Assembly: GCA_035650355.1 (NCBI GenBank)
Contig: DASRHT010000026.1
Coordinates: 1-64,000, forward strand
Source of the DNA: DASRHT01 sp035650355
Lineage (GTDB): Bacteria > Chloroflexota > Ktedonobacteria > Ktedonobacterales > Ktedonobacteraceae
DNA length: 64,000 nucleotides
Direction of reading: 5' to 3'
In this document: positions 7,787 through 17,075 of the stretch, piece by piece
How positions within the stretch are numbered: position 1 is the stretch's first letter
Layout: each line of letters opens with the position of its first letter
The notes under the pieces: generated by a model
Databases searched by the model: none
Told to the model about the DNA's origin: nothing
The model's input: the letters and a program-made list of their open reading frames with translations, nothing else
Position numbers and translations under genes: made by a program

Positions 7787-8953
7787 TCATTCCAGCCAGC
7801 TATAAGGATAGTCCGGGTCATCGACGGAGTGGGAGATGGCGGTCAGCTTCAAGGGGTGGAAGGTGTCGACCATCACAGCCATTTCTTCGGTGCGCTCGGC
7901 TCCCAGGCTCTTTTCGACGGCTCCAGGATGTGGCCCATGCGGGATGCCGCGCGGGTGCAGCGTGATCGAAGAGCGTTCGATGCCGCGCCGACTGCCAAAA
8001 TTGCCGTTGACGTAATAGATCATCTCCTCGCTATCGATGTTGCTGTGGTTGTATGGCACCGGGATCGATTGCGGGTGATAGTCCAGCTTGCGCGGGACGA
8101 ACGAGCAGACGACGAAATTGGGTCCCTGGAAGGTCTGATGAACCGGCGGCGGCTGATGAATACGCCCTGTGATCGGCTCAAAATCGGCAATATTGAGAAT
8201 CCAGGGATACTCGTAGCCGTCCCAGCCAACTACGTTGAAGGGATGGAAGTCGTACCAGTAGCTGGTGATGAGCGTGCCAACTTTGACGCGCACCTCGAAG
8301 TTGCCGCGTTCAGTATGCGTCGTCAACTCTTGCGGACGACGAATATCGCGGTCGTAGTAGGGCGAATGCTCCAGGAATTGTCCGTAACTGTTGAGATAGC
8401 GCCGCGGCGGCTCGATTGAGCCACGCGCCTCTATCACCAGCAGAGTCGTGTCCGGGCTATCGACGGCGATGTCGAAGCGGAACGTGGTGCCGCGAGGAAT
8501 CACGATGTAGTCACCTTCGTGATAGGGCAGCAGGCCGAAGTTGCTTTCAAGCACGCCGTGACCCTCGTGAACGAAGTAGAGCAGATCGGAATCGCCGTCG
8601 CGGTAGAAGTAATCCATGTCCATAGTTGGCTTTGCCACTGCGATGACAACGTCATTGTTGAACATCAGCGTCTGGCGTCCCAACACAGCATCGCCGCCGC
8701 GTGAGAGCTTCGTCGTTTTCAGATGGTGGTGGCGCTGTACCCCCTCGTGCCATACTTCATGCGGGAATTGCTCGTGCATGAACTGCTCGACCTTTTTGAC
8801 GCGTGTGGGGGGATAATGGTAATACAGGATGGAGTAATTGCCCGAAAAGCCTTCAGTGCCGAAGACCTCTTCAGAGTAGAGCGTCCCATCCGGCTTGCGA
8901 AACTGCGTATGCCGTTTCGGCGGAATTTCACCTAAACGATGGTAGTTTGGCAT
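7787..8953 (-). CDS. hmgA: Homogentisate 1,2-dioxygenase
   Basis: Opens the ring of homogentisate to maleylacetoacetate with a non-haem Fe(II) in a cupin fold. The 388-residue sequence has the family pattern throughout: YHRLGEIPPKRHTQFR at the N-terminus, a central cupin segment (EGDYIVIPRGTTFRFD) and the C-terminal metal region rich in His (SSITLHPRGIPHGPHPG). It is of the shorter bacterial type; the animal and proteobacterial enzymes are around 430-445 residues. CAGGAGATAAAT precedes the ATG. It is the last gene of an operon with 4-hydroxyphenylpyruvate dioxygenase and a fumarylacetoacetase-family protein, which together convert 4-hydroxyphenylpyruvate to central metabolites. No maleylacetoacetate isomerase is present here. 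Confidence 0.9.
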   Translation of the reverse strand: MPNYHRLGEIPPKRHTQFRKPDGTLYSEEVFGTEGFSGNYSILYYHYPPTRVKKVEQFMHEQFPHEVWHEGVQRHHHLKTTKLSRGGDAVLGRQTLMFNNDVVIAVAKPTMDMDYFYRDGDSDLLYFVHEGHGVLESNFGLLPYHEGDYIVIPRGTTFRFDIAVDSPDTTLLVIEARGSIEPPRRYLNSYGQFLEHSPYYDRDIRRPQELTTHTERGNFEVRVKVGTLITSYWYDFHPFNVVGWDGYEYPWILNIADFEPITGRIHQPPPVHQTFQGPNFVVCSFVPRKLDYHPQSIPVPYNHSNIDSEEMIYYVNGNFGSRRGIERSSITLHPRGIPHGPHPGAVEKSLGAERTEEMAVMVDTFHPLKLTAISHSVDDPDYPYSWLE

Positions 8954-8970
8954 ATTTATCTCCTGTGCTG

Positions 8971-9864
8971 CTACACTAACTTGTTCCGCAATACGCCGAT
9001 ACCTTCGATTTCCAGCTCTATCATATCTCCTCGTTGCAGCCAGGGGTGAACGTCCGTCCCCAGCTCCAGAATGCAGCCAGTGCCCACGGTTCCCGAACCG
9101 AGCACGTCACCGACGCGCAGGCGGACGTTGCGCGAAGCCCAGGCGATCATCTGAGGGAAGCTGTAGTAAATCTGGTTAAAGTTTCCGCGCGATATTTCCC
9201 GCCCGTTGATGCGAGCCAGCATAGCCATCGTATAGCGTTCGCTGGCGCCGCTGCCGGTGCGCCGGCTAGCCAGCTCATCAGGCGTCACCAGCCAGGGGCC
9301 GAGCGATGTGGCAAAATCTTTTCCTTTACCGGGACCCAGGTTCAGCTTCATGTCCTTACGCTGAAAATCGCGGGCGCTCCAGTCGTTCATGATGGTATAG
9401 CCAGCAATATAGTCTTCTGCCTCTTCTGCCGCAATGTCCTTGCCCTCGCGCCCAATCACGCAGGCGATCTCCAGTTCGAAGTCGAGTTCGTGGCAGCCGA
9501 CCGGATAAGGGACGGGCGCATCCTGACCGTACACCTCGCTGGTATTGGTGAAGTAGAAGGTGGGAATCTCATACCATTCGGGGATCATGTCCAGACCGCG
9601 CTTCGTGCGCGCGCTCTTGACGTGCTGCTCGAAGGCGTAGAAGTCGCGCATGGTGGGCGGCTCCGGTATGGGCGAGAGCAGCGTCACTTCATGCAAGGAG
9701 TGTGCGTTGCCATGTGACAATTGGGCCGTGCGCGCGTGCTCAAGCCCTTCAGGATCGCGCAGGAGTTCCAGCAGCGTTGGATACTTGAGCGCGATCACCA
9801 TGTCGTCGCGGATAACGCCCGCGTGGGTTGCGCCTCCGCTGGTGCGGAATGTCGCCAGTTTCAT
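8971..9864 (-). CDS. Fumarylacetoacetate hydrolase family protein
   Basis: A 297-residue FAH-fold hydrolase, expected to cleave fumarylacetoacetate to fumarate and acetoacetate as the last step of tyrosine breakdown. The metal-binding acidic cluster is visible in CHELDFELEIACVIGREG, followed by NDWSARDFQ and the C-terminal GSGTVGTGCILELG. It is shorter than animal fumarylacetoacetase (about 420 residues), like most bacterial members, whose substrates vary; operon context decides the assignment. Its ATG overlaps the stop codon of the upstream dioxygenase by one base (TGATG), indicating translational coupling, and 17 bp separate it from homogentisate dioxygenase. Confidence 0.85.
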   Translation of the reverse strand: MKLATFRTSGGATHAGVIRDDMVIALKYPTLLELLRDPEGLEHARTAQLSHGNAHSLHEVTLLSPIPEPPTMRDFYAFEQHVKSARTKRGLDMIPEWYEIPTFYFTNTSEVYGQDAPVPYPVGCHELDFELEIACVIGREGKDIAAEEAEDYIAGYTIMNDWSARDFQRKDMKLNLGPGKGKDFATSLGPWLVTPDELASRRTGSGASERYTMAMLARINGREISRGNFNQIYYSFPQMIAWASRNVRLRVGDVLGSGTVGTGCILELGTDVHPWLQRGDMIELEIEGIGVLRNKLV

Positions 9865-10964
9865 CAGAGGTTCCCTCTCAGCGCCTGCTCACGTTCCAGC
9901 GCCTCAAACAAGGCTTTGAAGTTACCTTCGCCGAATCCCTTTGCTCCCTTACGCTCGATCACCTCGAAGAAGACGGTCGGGCGGTTCACCACGGGTTTGG
10001 AGAAGATTTGCAGCAGGTAGCCTTCGTCGTCGTGGTCGATCAGGATGCCAAGCTCCGCCAGTTGCTGGAGATCCTCGTCGATTTTGCCGACGCGGTCCAG
10101 CACATCCTCGTAATAGGTAGTGGGTGTGGAGAGGAAATCGACGCCGCGCTCCGTCAGGTTACGTACGGTCGCGATGATATCATCAGTGTTGAGCGCGAGA
10201 TGCTGCGCGCCAGGACCGCGATAGAAGTCCAGGTATTCCTCGATCTGTGATTTACGTCGTCCCTGCGCGGGCTCGTTGATGGGAAATTTGATGCGCCCGC
10301 TGCCGTTCTGCATCACTTTGGACATGAGCGCAGAATATTCGGTGCTGATGGCTCTATCGTCGAAATGGATCAGTTGCGTAAAGCCCATCACGCGCTCGTA
10401 AAAGCTTACCCATTCGTTCATCTTGCCCAGCTCGACATTGCCCACGACGTGATCAATGGCGGCAAGACCGGCTGGCCTGGCGCGGCGTGGCACGCTGGCG
10501 GAGAGCGGGCGATAACCAGGCAGGAAAGCGCCTTTATAGGCGTGTCGTTCGACGAAGGTATGGATCGTATCGCCGTATGTCGCTATCGCTGAGAGTTTGA
10601 CTGTGCCATTCTCATCTTTCAAGCTGGTCGGCTCCATCACGCCATGCGCGCCGCGAGTGGTCGCTTCGCGGTACGCCCGTTCCGCGTCTTCTACCCGCAG
10701 CGCAATCACTTTGACGCCGTCGCCGTGGAGTTTGATGTGCTCCGCCATCGCTCCTTCCGGCCCGAGTGGAGATGTGATAACCAGGCGGATGTTGCCCTGT
10801 TCGAGCACATAGCTGCTGTGGTCACGCACGCCCGTTTCCAGTCCGGCATAGGCGATTGGCGTGAAGCCCCAGGCGTTGCTAAAGTAATATGCTGATTGTT
10901 TAGCATCACCGACGTAGAATTCCAGATAATCGAAATTCTGGATCGGCATGAAATCTTCTGGCAT
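9864..10964 (-). CDS. hpd: 4-hydroxyphenylpyruvate dioxygenase
   Basis: Converts 4-hydroxyphenylpyruvate to homogentisate. Two vicinal-oxygen-chelate halves are visible: the N-terminal half from FDYLEFYVGDAKQSAYYF, the C-terminal catalytic half from AAIDHVVGNVELGKM. The iron ligands are probably the His in AIDHVVGN, the His in GAQHLALNTDD and the Glu in VFFEVIERKG; the GFGEGNFKALFEALE tail is characteristic. I start it at the ATG preceded by AAGGAG six bases upstream (366 residues), not at an ATG 21 bases earlier without a site. It is the first gene of the tyrosine/homogentisate operon. Confidence 0.92.
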   Translation of the reverse strand: MPEDFMPIQNFDYLEFYVGDAKQSAYYFSNAWGFTPIAYAGLETGVRDHSSYVLEQGNIRLVITSPLGPEGAMAEHIKLHGDGVKVIALRVEDAERAYREATTRGAHGVMEPTSLKDENGTVKLSAIATYGDTIHTFVERHAYKGAFLPGYRPLSASVPRRARPAGLAAIDHVVGNVELGKMNEWVSFYERVMGFTQLIHFDDRAISTEYSALMSKVMQNGSGRIKFPINEPAQGRRKSQIEEYLDFYRGPGAQHLALNTDDIIATVRNLTERGVDFLSTPTTYYEDVLDRVGKIDEDLQQLAELGILIDHDDEGYLLQIFSKPVVNRPTVFFEVIERKGAKGFGEGNFKALFEALEREQALRGNL

Positions 10965-11511
10965 GGATATCTCCTTCTGTATCATCTCTTACCGGCGCTC
11001 AGGCCAGGTACAGCTAAAAGATGCAAGGAGGTTGAAGGAACAGATAGCGATCCGTAGAGGATGGGCACAGGAGTACTTCGATTCTGCGTTCCGTAGGGGC
11101 AATCCCTTGCGGTTGCCCTGTAGGGACCCGATTGATCGCGTCCGAAAGCGTTGGAACGCGGAACGTTTTGAAGTAAGCCTGCTCCTCACGGCGCTGACAG
11201 TTCGAAACCTCTTTGTTCCGCTGCGTTGCGACGAAGTAAACTGTGATGAAATCTGCATTCATTACTGATTATACGCAAACCGATGTGTGGCCCGCAAGGT
11301 GAAAGCTGTTTTGGAGATTCCCTGTTTCGCTACGTTGTATACTATATGGCTGTATGCGCTCTGATTTTGTTTATTGTCGCATCGATACCTGCTTCGCATT
11401 AGAGATGCGTTGTCCGGTCTTTGCACTGTGCTAGAGATTTAGGTTTTTGACCTGGATAGCTTATAGTTTAGTGGGAACATTATTAACGTCCTGGAAAAGG
11501 AGCAAAGGAAA
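10965..11511. other. Intergenic region between hpd and the Yip1-like gene
   Basis: About 550 bases between divergent transcription units, so both promoters should be here. No gene is supported. It carries one copy of the GTAGGGGCAATCCC repeat. No regulator gene for the tyrosine operon is adjacent. Confidence 0.4.
11093..11118 (+). repeat. Interspersed repeat GTAGGGGCAATCCCTTGCGG(TTGCCC)
   Basis: A 26-base, imperfectly palindromic unit (GGGGCAA / TTGCCC). An identical copy is at 54171-54196 and a near copy at 54126-54151. It resembles REP-like dispersed units, here always intergenic. Confidence 0.6.
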
Positions 11512-12348
11512 ATGTCTCAAGATCCTACTCAAAACCCATATGGAGGACAACCTCCACAAGATCCCAATCAAAATCCATATGGAGCGCCGCCACCACAAAA
11601 CCCGTATGGAGCGCCGCCACCGCAAAATCCGTACGGCGTACCTCCCGGTTACGGAGTGCCTCCTGGCTATGGCACGGCGCCAGCGTATGGCTATAACCCG
11701 CCTCCTCCCTCAACACCACTGCCGCTTGGTGAAGCTCTCAAGCAACTCCCGGGTCAGTATGTGAGGGTATTGACGAAGCCTTCACCAACCACCTTCGCGA
11801 TGGAGATGGGCAAGGCCGGTTGGGATATCGTCTGGGTGCAGTTGCTGATTTCTGCCGTATTGGCCGCTATTGTCGGCTATCTTGGCTCACTGATTAATCC
11901 CTTTCGTTTTAGCAGCTTAGGGACAACTAGCCCTGCTCCCATTGACCCCGCGACGCTTCAGGGCATCACTGTGGGCAGCTCTCTAGGCTCTATCATCCTG
12001 GTACCTATCTTCTTCTTTATTGGCGCTGGTATCCTCTACCTGATTGCCAAAGCCTTTGGTGGTACTGGCACGTTCCTGGCCCAATGTTATACGTTTCTTC
12101 TGATTAGCGTTCCTCTGGGCATTGTCAGCGATCTTGTAACATTGATACCTATACTTGGTCTGCTGGTTGCTTTTGCGCTCGGTATCTATGGAATCGTTTT
12201 ACAAGTTTTTGCCGTTATGGCTGTCCACCGCCTGAGTGGAGGAAAAGCGACGGCAGTAGTGCTCATTCCGGTAGGTCTGGCATTTCTACTTCTGATCTGC
12301 GGATTCGTGTTCCTGTTTGCTTTAATCGCTGCATCGCTCCCACACTAA
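11512..12348 (+). CDS. Yip1-like membrane protein with a proline/tyrosine-rich head
   Basis: 278 residues. The first ~75 are built from repeats of the form QNPYGAPPP and PPGYG, low-complexity and probably disordered or a binding tail; the DNA repeat unit is about 27 bp. The rest has about five hydrophobic segments (around residues 105-275) and fits the Yip1 domain: an entry amphipathic segment followed by membrane spans rich in Gly, Leu and Ile. Function is unknown; bacterial Yip1 proteins are uncharacterised. AAAGGAAA precedes the ATG. It is followed by a hairpin and then by a receptor kinase. Confidence 0.65.
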   Translation: MSQDPTQNPYGGQPPQDPNQNPYGAPPPQNPYGAPPPQNPYGVPPGYGVPPGYGTAPAYGYNPPPPSTPLPLGEALKQLPGQYVRVLTKPSPTTFAMEMGKAGWDIVWVQLLISAVLAAIVGYLGSLINPFRFSSLGTTSPAPIDPATLQGITVGSSLGSIILVPIFFFIGAGILYLIAKAFGGTGTFLAQCYTFLLISVPLGIVSDLVTLIPILGLLVAFALGIYGIVLQVFAVMAVHRLSGGKATAVVLIPVGLAFLLLICGFVFLFALIAASLPH

Positions 12349-12358
12349 CCGATGGAAG

Positions 12359-12384
12359 GCATGGTCCCGCAACAGGGGCCATGC
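12359..12384 (+). terminator. Hairpin after the Yip1-like gene
   Basis: GCATGGTCCC and GGGGCCATGC pair over 10 bp with one G-U pair around a 6-base loop, 10 bp past the stop. The following sequence (GTTTCCCTT) is only weakly T-rich. Confidence 0.5.
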
Positions 12385-12576
12385 GTTTCCCTTCCGCCAA
12401 TCCTCAAAAGTTTCTCAAGATGGTTGCAGTCTATACTTTTGCCGCTTATTCGGATAGACAGCCGTAAAGCAGCATGTTATGATGGGGTAAGAACGTTTGT
12501 TGAAGTCAATGGTTGTGGTATTGAGGGGAAGTGTTTGAGGCTGGTTTGCAATATACCATAGTGAGGCAGGATTATC

Positions 12577-14844
12577 GTGGATATACTTGTTGGCACGACG
12601 CTTGGCGGATATATATTAACACGCTTATTAGGTAGTGGCGGGATGGGCGCTGTTTACCTGGCTGAGGACCCGTCGATTGGGCAACAGGTGGCGATAAAGC
12701 TGATACGCGCCGATGGCGACGAGTATGGCGATTCACAGAGCGAAGGGGGAGTGGCAGATCGCTTCAGACAGGAGGCGCGCGCGGTCGCCAGTCTGGATCA
12801 CTTACATGTGCTGCCGCTCTATCGCTATGGTGAAGAGGAGACGCCCGGTGGCAGGCGCGCCTATATGGTGATGCAGTATCGCCCGGAAGGTTCGCTTTGG
12901 GACTGGCTGCGGCGGCGCGCGGGCGTTTCACCGGCAGCACCAATGGCTATGACCCCGGCCTTGCCCGAAGGCTTGCCCTCCGGTTGGCCTTTGAGCCTCG
13001 AAGAAGCCGCAGATTATCTGCAACAGGCGGCCTCGGCCTTACAATATGCGCACGATCAGGGCATTGTCCACCGTGATATCAAGCCTGCCAATTTTCTCCT
13101 GCGCTTCGATCAGAATGGCGCGGGTCATACCGGTCATCATGCATTCCTGCTGCTGTCAGATTTCGGATTGGCGAAGTTTTTCTCGGCTACCTCCGCCACG
13201 ACGCAGGTTTTTGGGACGCCAACCTATATGGCCCCTGAACAATTCGAGGGCATTGTGGGACCGGAAAGCGATCAGTATGCGCTGGCAGTGATGATCTATT
13301 ACTTCCTTGCCGGTCATCCGCCGTTTGAGGGTGAGCCGATGCGCCTGATGCACCAGCATCTCAACGCAGCTCCGCCGCCGATCCGCTCTTATATTCCACA
13401 GCTATCGGCGGGCGTAGAACAGGTGCTGGCCCGCGCGCTCTCCAAGAAGCCTGCCGACCGTTATCCTTCGGTCATGGCTTTTGCCGAAGCTTTCGCTCAA
13501 CGTAAATATAGCAATGACGCCCCCGCCACTTTTTCGCCGCGTTTCTCGTTGCCCGCGCTCGAACGCGAGCAGCATAATGCCAGCATGGTAGACGCTTCCT
13601 CTGCTCCAACAGTTTTTTCTCCTATGCCATCCTCCCTGTATCCACCCATGCAAAGCGGTTCCGTAGAAATGCCAACCGAGCAGATGGCGAGACCCTCCGC
13701 TCCGCTCTATCTTCCAAGCGCGCAGAGTAATCCGGTGATCTCTTCTCCAGCTCAAGCGTGGGGAATGGCTTCCGGGCCGATCTCTCAGCCGACCGTTTTG
13801 CCCTCTTCCCCGCTAACGCCCTTGCCGCCAACGCAGATGAAGCGGCGCAATGTGCTTGGCTGGCTATTAGGAGGTGTGCTGGTAGTGGGCGTGGGAGTTG
13901 GCACAGGGGCTTATCTCTATCTAAACGGCAACACGCTCGCTCCCGTGCATGTTCCTGATATCAAGCAGGCGCTCACAAGTCATAATGCGATTAAGTATGT
14001 GCTGAGAGGTCATAGTGCGACAGTAGCGAGCCTCTCCTGGTCGCCCGATGGGTCCCAACTGGTATCCGGTTCACAAGATCGTACTGCGCGGCTCTGGCTT
14101 CCTGGCAACCAGAGTTCCACGCTCACATTTACGGGACACAAAGAGGGTGTGCTTGCCGTCGCGTGGAGTCTTGATGGCACGCTGATCGGCTCTGGCGGGC
14201 GTGACGAAAGCGTGCGGGTATGGATGACGGATGGAACAACCAGATATAGCTTCAGTAACCAGGGAGCCGCTGTCGATACTCTTGCCTGGACCCTTTCGGG
14301 AACGCGGTTGATTATTGGGACGGAAGGAAATGGTGTGCGCGAGATCACACTCGGCCTGAAAAATGGTGCGCCATTGGGAGCAAAAACGGTAGTACGTGCG
14401 GTTGCTCTTTCCCCTAATGGGGGCCTGCTGGCCATCGGGGTAGAGTCGGGGTATGTGGGCATCTATGAACTGCCAAGCTTGCGGCGCTTGCTATACCGTC
14501 GCATGCACAACGGGCATACACTGGCGCTGGCCTGGTCGCTTGATGGCACGAGATTGGCTTCTGGAGGGAGCGATAAAGTGGCGCTGGTGCTGGACGTTGG
14601 CTCGAACCATATTACCCACACCCTGCCCCACGACGGAGCCGTCAATGGCGTGGCGTGGGAGCCGGGAAATACCGGTCGCCTTGCCACGGCTTCCAGCGAT
14701 AGCTATATGCGTATCTGGGCGACAGATAGCAGCTCGCGCACGACGTACGGCGGCCATACTGGAGACGTTACCGCCATTGCCTGGGGTCCAGGTGGTCTCG
14801 CGACCGGCTCCATTGATACCACCATTATTATCTGGAACATATAG
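12577..14844 (+). CDS. Membrane Ser/Thr protein kinase with WD40 repeats
   Basis: 755 residues. The N-terminal Hanks-type kinase is intact: glycine loop LLGSGGMGAVYLAE, VAIK lysine at residue 41, HRDIKPANF catalytic loop near 165, SDFGLAKFF and GTPTYMAPEQF. A Pro/Ser-rich linker (about 310-420) leads to one transmembrane helix (about 428-450). The C-terminal ~300 residues hold six or seven WD40 blades with SWSPDG, AWSLDG and DRTARLW-like motifs, expected outside the membrane. The arrangement suggests that ligand binding by the propeller controls the cytosolic kinase. It starts at a GTG with AGG-rich sequence upstream; the preceding Yip1-like gene may be functionally linked. Confidence 0.88.
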   Translation: MDILVGTTLGGYILTRLLGSGGMGAVYLAEDPSIGQQVAIKLIRADGDEYGDSQSEGGVADRFRQEARAVASLDHLHVLPLYRYGEEETPGGRRAYMVMQYRPEGSLWDWLRRRAGVSPAAPMAMTPALPEGLPSGWPLSLEEAADYLQQAASALQYAHDQGIVHRDIKPANFLLRFDQNGAGHTGHHAFLLLSDFGLAKFFSATSATTQVFGTPTYMAPEQFEGIVGPESDQYALAVMIYYFLAGHPPFEGEPMRLMHQHLNAAPPPIRSYIPQLSAGVEQVLARALSKKPADRYPSVMAFAEAFAQRKYSNDAPATFSPRFSLPALEREQHNASMVDASSAPTVFSPMPSSLYPPMQSGSVEMPTEQMARPSAPLYLPSAQSNPVISSPAQAWGMASGPISQPTVLPSSPLTPLPPTQMKRRNVLGWLLGGVLVVGVGVGTGAYLYLNGNTLAPVHVPDIKQALTSHNAIKYVLRGHSATVASLSWSPDGSQLVSGSQDRTARLWLPGNQSSTLTFTGHKEGVLAVAWSLDGTLIGSGGRDESVRVWMTDGTTRYSFSNQGAAVDTLAWTLSGTRLIIGTEGNGVREITLGLKNGAPLGAKTVVRAVALSPNGGLLAIGVESGYVGIYELPSLRRLLYRRMHNGHTLALAWSLDGTRLASGGSDKVALVLDVGSNHITHTLPHDGAVNGVAWEPGNTGRLATASSDSYMRIWATDSSSRTTYGGHTGDVTAIAWGPGGLATGSIDTTIIIWNI

Positions 14845-15206
14845 CCCGCTCAGGAGTAATGATAGTACTTAACTCCCTTCTTGTGCTATTGACAACTGTT
14901 TTTACATCTTCTATCCTGATTTCAGGCCCTTTCAGATTGCCAACTCCACTAGCGCAGTTTTGCAATTCCCGAGGATCAACTCCACTGAAGCATGTAGTTA
15001 TGCTCAGATCTTCAGCGAAGAAGGCTCGCTTCGCTCAGATTTTTGGAGCGGAAGTGGCTCACTGCGCTCACATCGTCTGCAAAGAAGATCTTCCCACTCC
15101 GCTTTCTGCTCTCCATAGAGCGCGCATCGCTTTGATCAGACTTGCCTTGTGCCTGGTTGCGCGCGTTGGATCAGGACATCTCGACATAGAGATGTCTTAG
15201 GAAGTT
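14845..15206. other. Intergenic stretch after the kinase gene
   Basis: No gene supported. Short inverted segments occur, including GACATCTC/GAGATGTC at 15175-15196, shortly before the next gene. It may hold degraded sequence. Confidence 0.35.
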
Positions 15207-15767
15207 GTGGCTTTTTTTATGTTTATTGGATATGTCGTAGACATGAATCCACAGACCGGAGCGCAATCGCACAGTCGCGGCTACACCCCGGCTCCGATGG
15301 GTCATCAGCCGCCGCATGCGCCTCAGATCATTGTCCACAATCAGAAGATGTCGATGCAACCGGCCACGGTTGACCTCAAAGCGGGCCAGGCCGCGCAGTT
15401 TCTGGGCAGCGATGGGCATCTGGAGGTGCGCATCCCGGCCAACGCCATCACCGCCGCTGATCTGACCCAGGCAGGTGGCAAACTGAGCCTACGCATCACC
15501 CAGATCGCCCCCGGCTCCGGCTCCAACGCGGGAGGCAGCGGACGGATCTCCTTTGGCACCTATCTGCTGCAACTGGTCGATGCCAGCGGCACCGTGCTGG
15601 CTCATGGCTTGTGGGCGCCGGTTACCGCCATCTACCACTTCGACAAAAAAGAGGGGGTGCTCAATCTGGGGCATGCCTACGTCGTGCTCAATGGCGCTCA
15701 TTCTCAAGGGGTGGTCTCGGCTTCGCTGGCCAAAGGGATGACGCGCGAAAGTAGAGCATGCTGGTGA
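15207..15767 (+). CDS. Hypothetical protein, probably an N-terminal remnant of a larger secreted protein
   Basis: 186 residues. After a Gly/Pro/His-rich head comes a beta-rich domain (VDLKAGQAAQFLGSDGHLEV to about residue 160) resembling the N-terminal region of large RHS/YD-repeat or cell-wall proteins. The product stops abruptly after TRESRACW with no further domain, so I suspect truncation by a frameshift or deletion. There is no clear signal peptide from this GTG; an ATG at 15243 is an alternative. Confidence in a functional gene is low. Confidence 0.4.
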   Translation: MAFFMFIGYVVDMNPQTGAQSHSRGYTPAPMGHQPPHAPQIIVHNQKMSMQPATVDLKAGQAAQFLGSDGHLEVRIPANAITAADLTQAGGKLSLRITQIAPGSGSNAGGSGRISFGTYLLQLVDASGTVLAHGLWAPVTAIYHFDKKEGVLNLGHAYVVLNGAHSQGVVSASLAKGMTRESRACW

Positions 15768-16100
15768 GTTAAGCCAAAGGCTCATCACATCTTTATCTAC
15801 CCTCCCAAAAAAACTCATCGGCGAGTTTGGCCTCTCATCCTGCTCGCGTCCTTGCCTGTAAGGGTGGTAAGGGGAGCGCGTAATTACTTTATTTTACGGT
15901 TGACATGTAAATTCGTCTGGCAATATCTTGAATATAGGCAGTACGTCACTGGATAATTAATTTCAGTATCCTCCAGCGGATCGAGTTCGCCATCAGCTCG
16001 CGCCGCTCCTTGAGGGGGGTATAGACATCAAACTCGATAATGTCAAATGGAAATGCGCTGGGGGATAAGGATAAATATTTCGCGCGCAGAGGAGATAGCT
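15768..16100. other. Intergenic stretch with a possible promoter
   Basis: No gene. TTGACA at 15901-15906 is followed after 18 bases by TATCTT, a plausible sigma-70-type promoter for the secreted protein downstream, though 180 bp away. Any remnant of the preceding truncated gene is not recognisable. Confidence 0.3.
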
Positions 16101-16997
16101 TTGAAACGCAGCGTGACCGGATCGGTCTTGATGACGGTTCCCTTATGTATGCTTGTGCTCAGCACGCTCGCTCTATACGTGCCTGCCCGCACATTCGCAG
16201 CCGTTCAGGATGCCGCCTCCCATTTTCTCGATGTGAAGCCGTCCGGTGGCAGGCAACCGTCGGCTAGGCGCAACGGGCATGGTAGCAGGCTTATCTATCG
16301 TGGCGGGCCAATCATCACGACTATGAAGGTTCACGCTATTTTCTGGGAGCCGAAAGGGTCGTTCGTTAGCCCGAGATACAATAGCCTGCTCCTGCGCTAT
16401 TTTGGCGATGTTGGCGCTTCTGGACTTTACCATAACAATGCACAGTATCGCGATACGCGTGGCGCTACGCCCTTGCAGGCGCAACTTGCTGGCTCCTGGG
16501 TCGATACCGCCGCCTATCCGGCGCAGAAGCTCACTGATGGGCAGGTGCAGGCCGAGATTGCTCATGCCATGAGGGTGAATAGGTGGAGTGGCGGCCTGAA
16601 CAACGTCTTCTTTATTTTTACAGCCAGGGGGGAAAATACCTGCACCAGTAGCAATCAGTGCAGCTTTACATCTTTCTGCGCCTCGCATGGCGCTTTCGGA
16701 GGCAACATCGTCTATGCCACGATCCCTTATGCCGGTACCAATCTGAGCGCCTGCGGAGTGCCTTTCAGCCCTAACGGAGATATTGACGCGGAGAGCGCGA
16801 TTAATGTCGCCTCCCACGAACAGATGGAAGCAGCCACCGATCCTTTGATCAACGCCTGGATCGATGCTTCAGGCGCGGAAATTGGCGATAAATGCGCCTG
16901 GAACTTGGGCGGCGTCTCTATCCTCAACGGCCATTCTTATCTGGTCCAGAAAGAGTGGGATAACGCGGCAAACAACTGTGTCCTGGCGGGGCCGTAA
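16101..16997 (+). CDS. Secreted protein with HEQMEAATDP motif (putative metalloprotease or EXORDIUM/PHI-1-like)
   Basis: 298 residues from a TTG start chosen because AGAGGAG lies six bases upstream and the product then begins with a canonical Sec signal (LKRSVTGSVLMTVPLCMLVL, ending at AxA near residue 34). The mature domain starts around MKVHAIFWEP. Near residue 235 is NVASHEQMEAATDPLINAW, an HExxE motif that could bind zinc, followed by EIGDKCAWN. Four or more Cys residues in the mature part suggest disulphides. Related secreted proteins resemble plant phosphate-induced/EXORDIUM proteins; I recall this without a search. It is followed by a strong terminator and appears monocistronic. Confidence 0.6.
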   Translation: MKRSVTGSVLMTVPLCMLVLSTLALYVPARTFAAVQDAASHFLDVKPSGGRQPSARRNGHGSRLIYRGGPIITTMKVHAIFWEPKGSFVSPRYNSLLLRYFGDVGASGLYHNNAQYRDTRGATPLQAQLAGSWVDTAAYPAQKLTDGQVQAEIAHAMRVNRWSGGLNNVFFIFTARGENTCTSSNQCSFTSFCASHGAFGGNIVYATIPYAGTNLSACGVPFSPNGDIDAESAINVASHEQMEAATDPLINAWIDASGAEIGDKCAWNLGGVSILNGHSYLVQKEWDNAANNCVLAGP

Positions 16998-17025
16998 AAT
17001 TTCTCTCTCGCCTCCTCCATCGGCT

Positions 17026-17067
17026 AAATACGCACGTTACTTCATGGTGGGGTAACGTGCGTATTTT
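17026..17067 (+). terminator. Rho-independent terminator
   Basis: A perfect 15-bp stem (AAATACGCACGTTAC against GTAACGTGCGTATTT) with an 11-base loop, ending in a T-run. It serves the secreted protein gene and may act in both directions, since the hydrolase gene converges here. Confidence 0.85.
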
Positions 17068-17075
17068 TGTCGCAA

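Noticed and set aside
7592..10250. Long plus-strand frames opposite the tyrosine operon
   Set aside because: All lie antisense to dioxygenase and hydrolase genes with intact motifs.
11093..11118. A CRISPR unit
   Set aside because: Only isolated or paired copies with no regular spacers and no cas genes.
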